Of a stretch of DNA of 64,000 bases, positions 17,146 through 27,199 are shown one piece after another. Source of the DNA: Piscinibacter gummiphilus (lineage in GTDB: Bacteria; Pseudomonadota; Gammaproteobacteria; Burkholderiales; Burkholderiaceae_C); NCBI RefSeq assembly GCF_002116905.1, contig NZ_CP015118.1, forward strand, positions 3,286,001 through 3,350,000, in the 5' to 3' direction. Below the pieces are notes generated by a model. That model did not search any database, was not told the origin of the DNA, and saw only the letters and a list, made by a program, of their open reading frames with translations. The first letter of the stretch is position 1. Each line of letters opens with the position of its first letter. The translations under genes and the position numbers were made by a program.

Positions 17146-17946
17146 TCAGGCCAGGCACTCCGCCGGCAACTCGCTCGCTTTCAGCGCCCCGGTCATCACG
17201 GCCACCGTGTCGCTCATCGAGATCTTCTTCGGGTCGAGCACCGCGGCGCGCTTGCCGAGGCGCGCGACGTGGATGCGGTCGGCGATCTCGAACACGTGGG
17301 GCATGTTGTGGCTGATCAGCACGACCGGCAGGCCCTTGTCGCGCACGCGCCGGATCAGCTCGAGCACCATGTTGCCTTCCTTGACGCCGAGGGCGGCGGT
17401 GGGCTCGTCCATGATGACCACGTGCTGGGCGAAGGCCGCGGCGCGCGAGACGGCCACGCACTGCCGCTGGCCGCCCGAGAGCGTCTCGACCGCCTGCGTC
17501 ATCGAGCGGATGCCGACCTTCAGGTCCTTCATGCGGGCCGTGCTCTCCTCGAGCATGCGGCGCTTGTCGAGCATGCGCAGCACGTTGCCGAGGAAACCGG
17601 GCCGGCGGATCTCGCGGCCGAGGAACAGGTTCTCGGAGATGTTCATGGCCGGCGCCACGGCAAGTTCCTGGTACACCGTCTCGATGCCGGCGCGGCGCGC
17701 GTCGATGGGGCTCTTGAAGCGCACCTCCTGGCCGTCGAGCAGGATCTGCCCTTCGTCGGGAATGGTGGCGCCGGACAGCGCCTTGATCAGCGAGGACTTG
17801 CCGGCGCCGTTGTCGCCGATCACCGCGAGGATCTCGCCGGCGCGCAGTTCGAAGTCGGCGCCGTCGAGCGCGGTGACCTGGCCGTAGCGTTTCACGAGGC
17901 CCGTGGCCTTCATCACGGGCGGGCGGGTGGATGTCGTCTGCATCAT
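17146..17946 (-). CDS. frcA: CUT2-type sugar ABC transporter ATPase, single-domain FrcA type
   Basis: The product is about 266 residues and has one nucleotide-binding domain, unlike the fused double ATPases (RbsA) of most CUT2 systems. This single-domain form is characteristic of FrcA of the rhizobial fructose transporter, and the sequence pattern is similar throughout: LVKRYGQVTALDGADFEL, Walker A GDNGAGKSS, GIETVYQELAVAPAMNISENLFLGREI, signature LSGGQRQ, Walker B VVIMDEPTAALG and VLISHNM. Two ATGs in tandem (17946, 17943) can serve as start. It follows the permease by 11 bases. Confidence 0.9.
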   Translation of the reverse strand: MMQTTSTRPPVMKATGLVKRYGQVTALDGADFELRAGEILAVIGDNGAGKSSLIKALSGATIPDEGQILLDGQEVRFKSPIDARRAGIETVYQELAVAPAMNISENLFLGREIRRPGFLGNVLRMLDKRRMLEESTARMKDLKVGIRSMTQAVETLSGGQRQCVAVSRAAAFAQHVVIMDEPTAALGVKEGNMVLELIRRVRDKGLPVVLISHNMPHVFEIADRIHVARLGKRAAVLDPKKISMSDTVAVMTGALKASELPAECLA

Positions 17947-17957
17947 GGGGCTCCGGT

Positions 17958-18950
<993 letters not shown>

Positions 18951-18972
18951 GTCGATCAGGCCCGCGGTGTCG

Positions 18973-19974
18973 TCACTTCTTGCCCCAGCAGAGGTCCGTG
19001 CCGGTCTTCGTGTCCTTGCTCTCGACGCCCGCCACCGGGTTCTTCGCGATCAGCATCACGCCGGTGTCGACGTAGCCGGAGGCCTTCTTGCCGGTCTTCG
19101 CGTACGCGATGCCGGCCTCGACGCCCATCGCGGCCATCTTCAGCGGGTATTGCTGCGAGGTGGCGGCGATCTTGCCGGCGGCCACGTCGCGGATGCCCTG
19201 GCAGCCGCCGTCGACCGACACGATGATCACGCCCTTCTCCTTGCCGGCCTTCTTCAGCGCGTTGAACACGCCGGCGGCGGCCGGTTCGTTGATGGTGTAG
19301 ACCACGTCGACCGCGGGCACCTTCTGCAGGCAGTTCTCCATCGCGGTCTGGCTCTTGGCCTGGTCGCCGAATCCGTCGGCCATGCAGACCACCTCGGCGG
19401 GCTTCGCGAGTTCATTGCTCTTCGCCTCGAACGTGGTGAGGCCCATGCCCTTCAGGAAGCCGTTGTGGCGCTGGGCGCCGACGGGGTGGCCCGGGAGCAG
19501 GTCGATCGTGATGATCTTCGCCGGCTTGCCGGCCATCGCGGCCTTGGCGTATTCGCCGATCAGCACGCCAGCCTTGTAGTTGTCGGTGGCGAACAGCGCG
19601 TCGGTGGCGTCGGCCGGGTCGGCGGGGCTATCGAGCGCGATCACCTGCACGCCCTTGTCGCGGGCCTTCTTGATGGCCGGCACGATGGCCTTCGAGTCGC
19701 TCGGGGTGATCAGGATGGTCTTGGCGCCGGCGGCCACGAGGTTCTCCATCGCGGTGACCTGGCCGGCGTTGTCGCCGTCGGCCTTGCCCGCGCTGGCCAC
19801 CACCTTGGCGCCGCTCTTCTGCGCCGCTTCCATGGCGCCTTCCTTCATCTTCACGAAGAACGGGTTGGTTTCGGTCTTCGTGACGAGGCCGATCACCGGC
19901 GGGTCGGCAGCCATGGCGGACGCGTGGCCCAGCAGGGCGAAGGCGGACAGGGCGAGGAGGGGATTCAGGCGCAT
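18973..19974 (-). CDS. frcB: Sugar ABC transporter periplasmic binding protein, FrcB type
   Basis: The 333-residue protein has a signal peptide (residues 1-22, ASAMA-ADPP) and a Peripla_BP_4 fold: VIGLVTKTETNPFFVKMKEGA, KTILITPSDSKAIVPAIKKARDKGVQVIALDSPADP, the hinge and CQGIRDVAAGKIAAT. The opening TKT(E/D)xNPFFVKM and the two-cysteine end are typical of FrcB. ATG 19974 was chosen because the hydrophobic core starts there; an in-frame ATG at 20037 lies inside the operator-like palindrome. The divergent fructokinase supports fructose as substrate (inference). Confidence 0.9.
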   Translation of the reverse strand: MRLNPLLALSAFALLGHASAMAADPPVIGLVTKTETNPFFVKMKEGAMEAAQKSGAKVVASAGKADGDNAGQVTAMENLVAAGAKTILITPSDSKAIVPAIKKARDKGVQVIALDSPADPADATDALFATDNYKAGVLIGEYAKAAMAGKPAKIITIDLLPGHPVGAQRHNGFLKGMGLTTFEAKSNELAKPAEVVCMADGFGDQAKSQTAMENCLQKVPAVDVVYTINEPAAAGVFNALKKAGKEKGVIIVSVDGGCQGIRDVAAGKIAATSQQYPLKMAAMGVEAGIAYAKTGKKASGYVDTGVMLIAKNPVAGVESKDTKTGTDLCWGKK

Positions 19975-20000
19975 GACGTGGACGCTCCGTGACGTTGTGG

Positions 20001-20038
20001 TGCCAGGAATTCTGGTTGCCATGGCTTGATAAATCAAG
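20001..20038. promoter_or_regulatory. Two palindromic elements in the frcB / fructokinase divergent region (ROK operator candidates)
   Basis: CTTGAT-AA-ATCAAG at 20025-20038 is a perfect 6-base inverted repeat with a 2-base centre, 51 bases upstream of the frcB start and about 93 bases upstream of the kinase start. Just left of it, 20003-20015 holds CCAGGAATTCTGG, an imperfect palindrome. The segment is clearly more AT-rich than its surroundings. ROK repressors of the NagC/Mlc class bind AT-rich palindromes, so the element at 20025 is the best candidate for the ROK protein encoded at 15852-17090. Confidence 0.6.
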
Positions 20039-20130
20039 GTGATTGATTAATGGAAAACCCCATGGCGGAGTGACAATGGGGGCGGCATCCTGCCGGTCTC
20101 TTTTCCTGTCTTTCCCTGAGGAGTCGATCC

Positions 20131-21057
20131 ATGTTCGTGGTCTGTGGCGAAGCGCTGATGGACGTGTTTGCCAGCGGGACGACCCCGTCCGGCCTGGGCC
20201 TCGACGGCCGCATCGGCGGCTCGCCGTTCAACGTGGCGCTGGGCCTGGCGCGCCTGGCCCAACCCGTGGCCTTCTTCGGCGGCCTGTCCACCGACTTCCT
20301 CGGCGACCGGTTCCGCCAGTCGCTCACCGCCGAAGGCATCGATCAACGCTGCGTGTTCGAGTCGTCCGCGCGCACCACGGTCAGCTTCGTGGGCGTCGAC
20401 GCGCACGGTGTCCCGTCGTACGCGTTCTACGGGGAGGGTGGGGCGGACCGCGTGGTGCCGCTCACCGCACTCGAGCGCATCCCGTCGGAGGCGCGGGCCT
20501 TCCACTTCGGCTCGTTCGCGATGGTGGTGGAACCCGTGGCCGGCACGCAGCGCGCGCTCATCGAACGCGAGCACGGCCGCAGCCTGATCAGCTGGGACCC
20601 CAACGTGCGGCTCAACGTCGAGCCCGACACGGCCCTCTGGCGCGACACCCTCGAGTGGATGCTGCCACGCACCCACGTGCTGAAGGTGAGCGACGAGGAC
20701 CTGCACCTGCTGTACCCCGGCACCGACCCCGCGGTGCTCGCGGCCCGGTGGCTGGAGCGCGGCGTGTCGCTCGTCGTGGTCACGCGGGGCGCCAAGGGCG
20801 CGACGGCCTGGACCCGCACGTTCTCGCTCGAATCGCCGGCCGTGCCCACCACGCTCGTCGACACCGTCGGCGCGGGCGACACGTTCCAGGCCGCGATGCT
20901 GACCTGGTTCGCCGAACACGGCGTGCTGTCCATCGACGGCGTGCGCAGCCTGACGGCGGCATCGCTCGGCGAGGCACTGGCCTTCGCCGGCCGGGCCGCG
21001 GCCATCACGTGCAGCCGCCGCGGGGCCGACCTGCCGCGCCGTGCCGAACTCGGCTGA
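20131..21057 (+). CDS. Fructokinase, PfkB carbohydrate-kinase family
   Basis: The 308-residue kinase has the PfkB family N-terminal GGSPFNVALGLARL and FFGGLSTDFLGDRFRQSL motifs, and the C-terminal signature DTVGAGDTFQAAML (about residues 248-261), where the Asp of GAGD is the catalytic base. The size and the GEALMDVF start fit bacterial fructokinases. It would phosphorylate the sugar brought in by the divergent frcBCA transporter to fructose 6-phosphate, completing an uptake route independent of the PTS. It has a Shine-Dalgarno TGAGGAG at 20117-20123. Confidence 0.9.
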   Translation: MFVVCGEALMDVFASGTTPSGLGLDGRIGGSPFNVALGLARLAQPVAFFGGLSTDFLGDRFRQSLTAEGIDQRCVFESSARTTVSFVGVDAHGVPSYAFYGEGGADRVVPLTALERIPSEARAFHFGSFAMVVEPVAGTQRALIEREHGRSLISWDPNVRLNVEPDTALWRDTLEWMLPRTHVLKVSDEDLHLLYPGTDPAVLAARWLERGVSLVVVTRGAKGATAWTRTFSLESPAVPTTLVDTVGAGDTFQAAMLTWFAEHGVLSIDGVRSLTAASLGEALAFAGRAAAITCSRRGADLPRRAELG

Positions 21058-21184
21058 CCGGGTGCGCCCTACGGAACGTTGTATGGGGTAACAATCTAAG
21101 GTGATCCCCGCTGGTTGAACACCCGTTCACATTGCAGCATTCGCCCTGGGCGCTCCGTGGGAGCCCGAGGGTGAGGGCCGGCAC

Positions 21185-22087
21185 ATGGAACACAACGAGA
21201 TCTGGATCAAGAAGGGCGATGGCGACGCGCGGCTGGGCCGCCTCGCCACGTACCGCCCGCAGGACCTGGCGCACTGGACCGGCCTGAAGATCATCCGCTT
21301 CAAGGTCCCCGAGGAGTTCACCGACCGGCAGGTCGTGGCCCCGCATCCCATCGTCACGCTGCTCGACGCCGGGCAGACCTCGTCGCGGCTGCGCTACGGG
21401 CTGCGCGACGTCACCACGCAGTGCCGCGCCGACGATCTGATGTGCTACAGCGGCGGCTGCGAGATCGACCACGCGCACTGGCGCACGCGCGACGCCGCGA
21501 TGATCTCGGTGGAACTGGACCCGTCGCGCCTCTCGCTGATCGAGGCGGGCGACACGCGCTTCGCGCAGCGCACGCTGCAGGGAGAGCCGCGGTTCAGCGA
21601 CCCCGAACTGGCGGTGATGCTGCGCACGCTGTGGCGCGAGGTGCGGGGCGGCTGCGCGAAGGGCCGGCTCTACGCCGACAGCCTGAGCCTGGGCCTCGCG
21701 GTGCACGTGCACCGGCGCTTCGGCCGCATGGCCGGGGGCGAGGACCGCCGCGAGGCGCGCTCGCGCCTGACCGCCGCGCAGCTGCGCCACCTCGACGACT
21801 ACATCCGCACCCACCTCGACGAGTCCATCGGCCTGGCCGACCTCGCACGCGAGGCGGGCCTGAGCCGCTACCACTTCACGCGCCTGTTCACGAACACCGT
21901 CGGGCGGAGCCCGTACCAGCACGTGCTGCACAAGCGGCTCGAACGCGCGTACCACCTGCTCACGAGCACGCAGGCCCCGGTGGCCGACGTCGCGCTCGCC
22001 GCGGGCTTCTCCAGCCAGAGCCACTTCGCCGAGGTGTGCCGGCGCGTGATGGGCGCGACGCCGAAGGAGCTGCGCGACCGGCACTGA
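21185..22087 (+). CDS. AraC-family transcriptional regulator
   Basis: The 300-residue protein has an N-terminal sensor region without a clear cupin signature (about 1-190) and a C-terminal AraC domain (about 200-298): QLRHLDDYIRTHLDESIGLADLAREAGLSRYHFTRLF is the first helix-turn-helix and APVADVALAAGFSSQSHFAEVCRRVMGATPKELR the second. The start ATG 21185 is preceded by GAGGG. A strong hairpin terminator follows. Nearest genes are the fructokinase upstream and a secreted esterase downstream, but neither is clearly its target. Confidence 0.88.
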   Translation: MEHNEIWIKKGDGDARLGRLATYRPQDLAHWTGLKIIRFKVPEEFTDRQVVAPHPIVTLLDAGQTSSRLRYGLRDVTTQCRADDLMCYSGGCEIDHAHWRTRDAAMISVELDPSRLSLIEAGDTRFAQRTLQGEPRFSDPELAVMLRTLWREVRGGCAKGRLYADSLSLGLAVHVHRRFGRMAGGEDRREARSRLTAAQLRHLDDYIRTHLDESIGLADLAREAGLSRYHFTRLFTNTVGRSPYQHVLHKRLERAYHLLTSTQAPVADVALAAGFSSQSHFAEVCRRVMGATPKELRDRH

Positions 22088-22108
22088 GCGACGACCGCGC
22101 CTCCCGCC

Positions 22109-22155
22109 ACGGCAAGGCCGGGGCCTCCGCGACGGGGTCCCGGCCTTGCCGTTTC
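22109..22155 (+). terminator. Strong hairpin terminator after the AraC gene
   Basis: A 14-base perfect stem (22109-22122 with 22139-22152) starts ACGGCAAGGCCGGG and extends inward by five further pairs including two G-U wobbles, leaving a 6-base loop. It is followed by only TTCC after the last paired T, so the U-tract is short. The position 22 bases after the AraC stop codon fits an intrinsic terminator. The stem is symmetrical, but no gene ends from the other side. Confidence 0.75.
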
Positions 22156-22295
22156 CGCTCGTGGCCGGAGCATCGGAATCTTGCGCCAGACGGCGCACGT
22201 TCCTGAAAGACCGCGGTCCGTTCTGCTTCCAACATGCGGCTCCCCAACGGCGTGGCGGAGGGCCGCGCCGATCACCAGCAGTCGGAGAGACCTGA

Positions 22296-23972
<1,677 letters not shown>

Positions 23973-24009
23973 CCGTCCTCACCTGAGGCGGGACACCCAC
24001 AGAACGCCC

Positions 24010-24036
24010 GGACCCGGCGGTTTCTCCGCCGGGTCC
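24010..24036. other. Perfect hairpin between two esterase genes
   Basis: GGACCCGGCGG (24010-24020), loop TTTCT, and CCGCCGGGTCC (24026-24036) make an 11-base perfect stem 37 bases after the carboxylesterase stop and 27 bases before the next ATG. There is no U-tract. It may be an intercistronic mRNA-stabilising or attenuating element, or a Rho-independent terminator of weak efficiency. Confidence 0.6.
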
Positions 24037-24062
24037 AGGACGTCAACCCAGAGGAGACAAAC

Positions 24063-24986
24063 ATGACCCGCAAGCTTTCCCGATGCCATGCCGTTCCCGT
24101 TGCATTCGCCGTGGCCACGCTGATGGCCGCCGCGCCGGCGCAGGCCGTGCCCGGCTGCAACACCAGCACCGCCGCGGCCGGCAACTCCACCTTCACCATC
24201 TCGCACGGGGGCCGCAGCCGCACGTACCGGCTGCACATCCCGCGCAACCTCGTCACGCCCGCCGCGGTGGTGCTGAGCCTGCACGGCCTGAGCAGCAGCG
24301 CCTCGTCGCAGCAGAACGGCAGCGGCTGGGACGCCACGTCCGACAGCGCGAAGAACTTCGTCGTGGCCTACCCCGACGGTGTGGACCGCCAGTGGAACGT
24401 CGCCGGCTTCAACCCGGCGGTGGACGACACCGGCTTCATGAAGGCCATCGTCGACCACGTGGCGCAGCGCGTGCGCATCGCCCCGAACCGCGTCTACATC
24501 AGCGGCACCTCGCTCGGCGGCGGCTTCTCGCACAAGATGGCCTGCACGCAGGCGAACTACTTCGCCGCGGCCGCGCCGGTGGTGTTCCACCTGCACAGCA
24601 GCCCGCAGGACTACGTGTGCGCGCCGTCGCGTCCGATCAGCGTGAAGGAGTACGCCGGCACGCGCGACCTGCTCGTGCGCTACGAGGGCGGCACGAGCAG
24701 CGTGGCCGGCCAGACCGTGACCCACCTGTCGGCCAACGCCAGCTTCCAGAAGTGGGCGCAGCTGAGCGGCTGCACGGGCAGCCCGGTGACCACCTGGTCC
24801 CGGCTGACGGCCAACGTCAAGGAGTACCAGAACTGCGCCGGCGGCGTGAAGGTGGGCCTGGCCAGCCTCAGCTGCGGTCACGGCTACTGCACCGACACCT
24901 CGTTCGGTTCGCCGACGGCCGACGCGTGGAAGCTGTTCCAGACGCAGACCACGCCGGGCCTGCCGGCCGACGCCTGCGCGCGCTGA
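24063..24986 (+). CDS. Secreted PHB-depolymerase/feruloyl-esterase-like alpha/beta hydrolase (LpqC type)
   Basis: The 307-residue protein has a Sec signal peptide (1-28, APAQA-VPGC). The alpha/beta-hydrolase core shows VVLSLHGLSSSA (oxyanion region), FVVAYPDGVDRQWN, the nucleophile Ser150 in SGTSLGGGFSHKMAC, and a late SCGHGYC His. These are the marks of the Esterase_PHB / LpqC family, which includes polyhydroxybutyrate depolymerase-like and feruloyl or acetylxylan esterase-like enzymes. Six cysteines suggest disulphides, as expected for a secreted enzyme. It has a good Shine-Dalgarno (AGAGGAG, 24050-24056) and a strong terminator after it. Confidence 0.87.
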   Translation: MTRKLSRCHAVPVAFAVATLMAAAPAQAVPGCNTSTAAAGNSTFTISHGGRSRTYRLHIPRNLVTPAAVVLSLHGLSSSASSQQNGSGWDATSDSAKNFVVAYPDGVDRQWNVAGFNPAVDDTGFMKAIVDHVAQRVRIAPNRVYISGTSLGGGFSHKMACTQANYFAAAAPVVFHLHSSPQDYVCAPSRPISVKEYAGTRDLLVRYEGGTSSVAGQTVTHLSANASFQKWAQLSGCTGSPVTTWSRLTANVKEYQNCAGGVKVGLASLSCGHGYCTDTSFGSPTADAWKLFQTQTTPGLPADACAR

Positions 24987-25017
24987 GGTCCACTGGTTCT
25001 TTTGTCCGACGGTCTTC

Positions 25018-25044
25018 GGGCCCGCGTCCGCGCGGGCCCTTTTT
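25018..25044 (+). terminator. Intrinsic terminator after the secreted esterase gene
   Basis: GGGCCCGCG (25018-25026), loop TCCG, CGCGGGCCC (25031-25039) and TTTTT (25040-25044) form a textbook Rho-independent terminator, 31 bases after the stop codon. It also lies just outside the 3' end of the convergent LysR gene (stop at 25049). Confidence 0.92.
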
Positions 25045-25048
25045 GCAC

Positions 25049-25954
25049 CTACACGGGCGACGAGGGCGCCGCCCCGCCGATGCGTTCGACGAACTTGCGT
25101 GCCGCGAGACCCAGCGGCCGCGACTTGGACCACACGACGTCCACCCACAGTTGCAGCTCGTTCGAGAGGTTCTCGAAGCGCATCTCGACGAGCTCGCCGC
25201 GCTCGAGCTGCGGCCGGATGTAGTTGCGCGGCAGCCAGCCCCAGCCCAGGCCCGCGAGGATGAGGCTCAGCGCCGCCACCGGCGTGTCGGTGCGCCAGCG
25301 GTGGCGGGCCAGCACGAAACGCGGGTCGACCACGGACCGGTCGCGGCTCGCGACGACGATCTGGCGGGTCGACAGCAGTTGGGCCTCGCGCAGGCCGGTG
25401 CCGGCCTCGGCCTCCTGCCACACCGGGTGTCTGGGCGAGATCACGGCGACGTGCACGTCCGAAGCCACCTCCTGGAAGCCTTCGCGCCCGTCGATCCCGG
25501 GCCGTTCGAACACGAGCGCGAGGTGGGCGCGGCCATCGTGCAGCATCGCGAGTGCATCGGCCTGCGGTGCGGCCAGCACCTCGACCTCCAGTAGCGGGTG
25601 TTCGGCCGCGAGCTCCGCGAGCGCGGTGTTCCACGGCACGGCCAGCAATTCCGGCGCGATGGCGATCGTGAGGATGTCCTCCAGCCCCTGGGTCAGGGCG
25701 AGGGCGTGCACCTGGAGCTGCTGCCGCTGGGCCGCCAGCAGCCGGGCCTGCGGCGCGAGCGAGAGGGCGGCGGCCGTGGGCTTCGGCTCGCGGCCGCGGC
25801 GGTCGAACAGCGGCAGGTCCAGCTCGGCTTCGAGCTGGGCGATGGCCATGCTCACGGCCGAGGGCACGCGGCCGAGGGAGCGGGCGGCGGCCGAGAAGGA
25901 CCCGTGGTCCAGCACGGCCAGGAACACGGCCACGGCGTTGTCGTCGAAAGGCAT
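25049..25954 (-). CDS. LysR-family regulator, divergent from the PACE efflux gene
   Basis: The 301-residue protein has the N-terminal LysR winged helix (AVAVFLAVLDHGSFSAAARSLGRVPSAVSMAIAQLEAELDLPLFDR, residues about 5-50) and a periplasmic-binding-like effector domain. ATG 25954 is used; a TTG one codon upstream is less likely. It is transcribed away from the PACE transporter gene with two inverted repeats between, the usual arrangement for regulators of PACE exporters, so it probably controls that gene and itself. Confidence 0.9.
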   Translation of the reverse strand: MPFDDNAVAVFLAVLDHGSFSAAARSLGRVPSAVSMAIAQLEAELDLPLFDRRGREPKPTAAALSLAPQARLLAAQRQQLQVHALALTQGLEDILTIAIAPELLAVPWNTALAELAAEHPLLEVEVLAAPQADALAMLHDGRAHLALVFERPGIDGREGFQEVASDVHVAVISPRHPVWQEAEAGTGLREAQLLSTRQIVVASRDRSVVDPRFVLARHRWRTDTPVAALSLILAGLGWGWLPRNYIRPQLERGELVEMRFENLSNELQLWVDVVWSKSRPLGLAARKFVERIGGAAPSSPV

Positions 25955-25956
25955 CA

Positions 25957-26027
25957 ATCTGTCAGATTCACTGATAGGAGATGACTTTTTACATCAGATC
26001 CGGACACATACAGTGAGGTCATCACTG
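25957..26027. promoter_or_regulatory. Inverted repeats in the LysR / PACE divergent promoter region
   Basis: ATCTG-T-CAGAT at 25957-25967 is a perfect 5-base inverted repeat abutting the LysR start codon. CAGTGA-GGTCA-TCACTG at 26011-26027 is a perfect 6-base inverted repeat 14 bases before the PACE ATG. The intervening sequence is AT-rich with ACTTTTTACATCAG. The two sites fit the two-site binding typical of LysR regulators on a divergent promoter (inference). Confidence 0.6.
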
Positions 26028-26040
26028 GAGTCCGAACGCA

Positions 26041-26481
26041 ATGCAAGGCAAAACGAGAAAAGTGGTCTACCTGGCCCTGTACGAGGCCATCGCCATCGTC
26101 ATGGCCGGCACGGGCCTGTCGCTGATGTCGGGGCAGGGCGCGCTGCAGTCCGGCGCGCTGGCCGTCGTCACCTCGGCCATCGCCGTGGTGTGGAACCTGA
26201 CGTTCAACCACCTGTTCGAGCGCTGGGAATCGCGCCAGGCCGTGCGCGGCCGCTCCGTGGCCCGCCGCATCGCCCACGCCGTGCTGTTCGAGGCCGGCCT
26301 CGTGGCCATGCTCGTGCCCACCATCGCGTGGTGGTACGGCGTGGACCTGTGGACCGCGCTGATCATGGACATCAGCCTGGTCGTGTTCTTCCTCGTCTAC
26401 ACCTTCGTGTTCAGCTGGTGTTTCGACAAGGTGTTCGGCCTGCCTGCCTCGGCCCAGGGGCCGGCCGGGCAGGCCGCCTGA
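26041..26481 (+). CDS. PACE-family multidrug/biocide efflux transporter (AceI-like)
   Basis: The 146-residue protein is two tandem BTP (bacterial transmembrane pair) domains, four helices in all (about 10-30, 38-58, 80-102, 108-132). Glu15 in the first helix (LYEAIAIVMAG) is at the position of the essential Glu15 of Acinetobacter AceI, and the W-N-x-x-F-N motif (VWNLTFNHLFERWE) and the second-half EAGLVA...YTFVFSWCFDKVF repeat are conserved. PACE proteins export chlorhexidine, acriflavine and short-chain diamines by proton antiport. It faces the LysR gene and ends 7 bases from the convergent Crp-type gene. Confidence 0.92.
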   Translation: MQGKTRKVVYLALYEAIAIVMAGTGLSLMSGQGALQSGALAVVTSAIAVVWNLTFNHLFERWESRQAVRGRSVARRIAHAVLFEAGLVAMLVPTIAWWYGVDLWTALIMDISLVVFFLVYTFVFSWCFDKVFGLPASAQGPAGQAA

Positions 26482-26488
26482 CGCGGCG

Positions 26489-27193
26489 TCAGCCCCCGCG
26501 GGCGGCGTCGACCAGCCCGGCGAGGCGCTCGACGTCGGTCACCACCAGAGCCTTGCCCGCCTTGCGCAGCAGCCCCTGGCGGGTCAGCGCCGACAGCTCG
26601 CGGGTCACCTGCTCGCGGTTCGTGCTGATCTGGGCTGCCAGGTCGGCGTGAGGGGGCGCGGGGTCGAGCGTGGCCTCGTTGGCGGAAACGCCGGCCTCCC
26701 GAGCGAGGCGCAGCAGTTCCGCGTGGATGCGTTGAGGTACCGACGTGGTGCTGAGTTCGATCACCCGCTCCGACAGCTGCCGCACCAGGCCCACGAGCCG
26801 CAGCATGATGCGCCGGGACACGGCGGGCTCCTCGTCCAGCAGGATCAGGAAGCCGGCGCGGTCGAGGTGGGCCACGACGCTGTCGGCCAGGGTCGTCACG
26901 TCGACCGACCGGGGCCGGCCGTCGAGCGCGGCGAGGTCGCCGAACAACTCGCCTTCGCCCACGTCGCGGAACGTGACCTGGCGGCCGCTCACGGCATACA
27001 TCGTCGCCCGGACGCTGCCCGCGGCGATGAAGTACACCCCGCCCTCGTCCTCGTGGCGCGAGACCACGTGCCGGCCCGCCGGCACCGTGCGCCACGTGCA
27101 GCGCTCGGCGATCCACGCCAGGCGCTCGTCCGCCAGGCCGTCGAACAACGGCATGCGGCGGAGCATTAGACTCGAACGAGACGACGTTTCCAT
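26489..27193 (-). CDS. Crp-type cyclic-nucleotide-responsive regulator, head-to-head with the cyclase gene
   Basis: The roughly 234-residue protein has an N-terminal cNMP-binding roll (about 15-125) with the phosphate-binding cassette GELFGDLAALDGRPRSV. The Arg-Ser pair of CRP that holds the cyclic phosphate is kept; the Glu that binds the ribose is Asp here. The C-terminal winged helix (about 160-225) includes PHADLAAQISTNREQVTRELSALTRQGLLRK. The start is uncertain: ATG 27193 lies only 6 bases from the divergent cyclase ATG, and ATG 27166 or 27154 would also keep the domain. The 1,867-codon frame running on to 32092 is antisense to cyclase, nirBD and nasR and is not coding. Confidence 0.88.
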   Translation of the reverse strand: METSSRSSLMLRRMPLFDGLADERLAWIAERCTWRTVPAGRHVVSRHEDEGGVYFIAAGSVRATMYAVSGRQVTFRDVGEGELFGDLAALDGRPRSVDVTTLADSVVAHLDRAGFLILLDEEPAVSRRIMLRLVGLVRQLSERVIELSTTSVPQRIHAELLRLAREAGVSANEATLDPAPPHADLAAQISTNREQVTRELSALTRQGLLRKAGKALVVTDVERLAGLVDAARGG

Positions 27194-27199
27194 GTGCTG

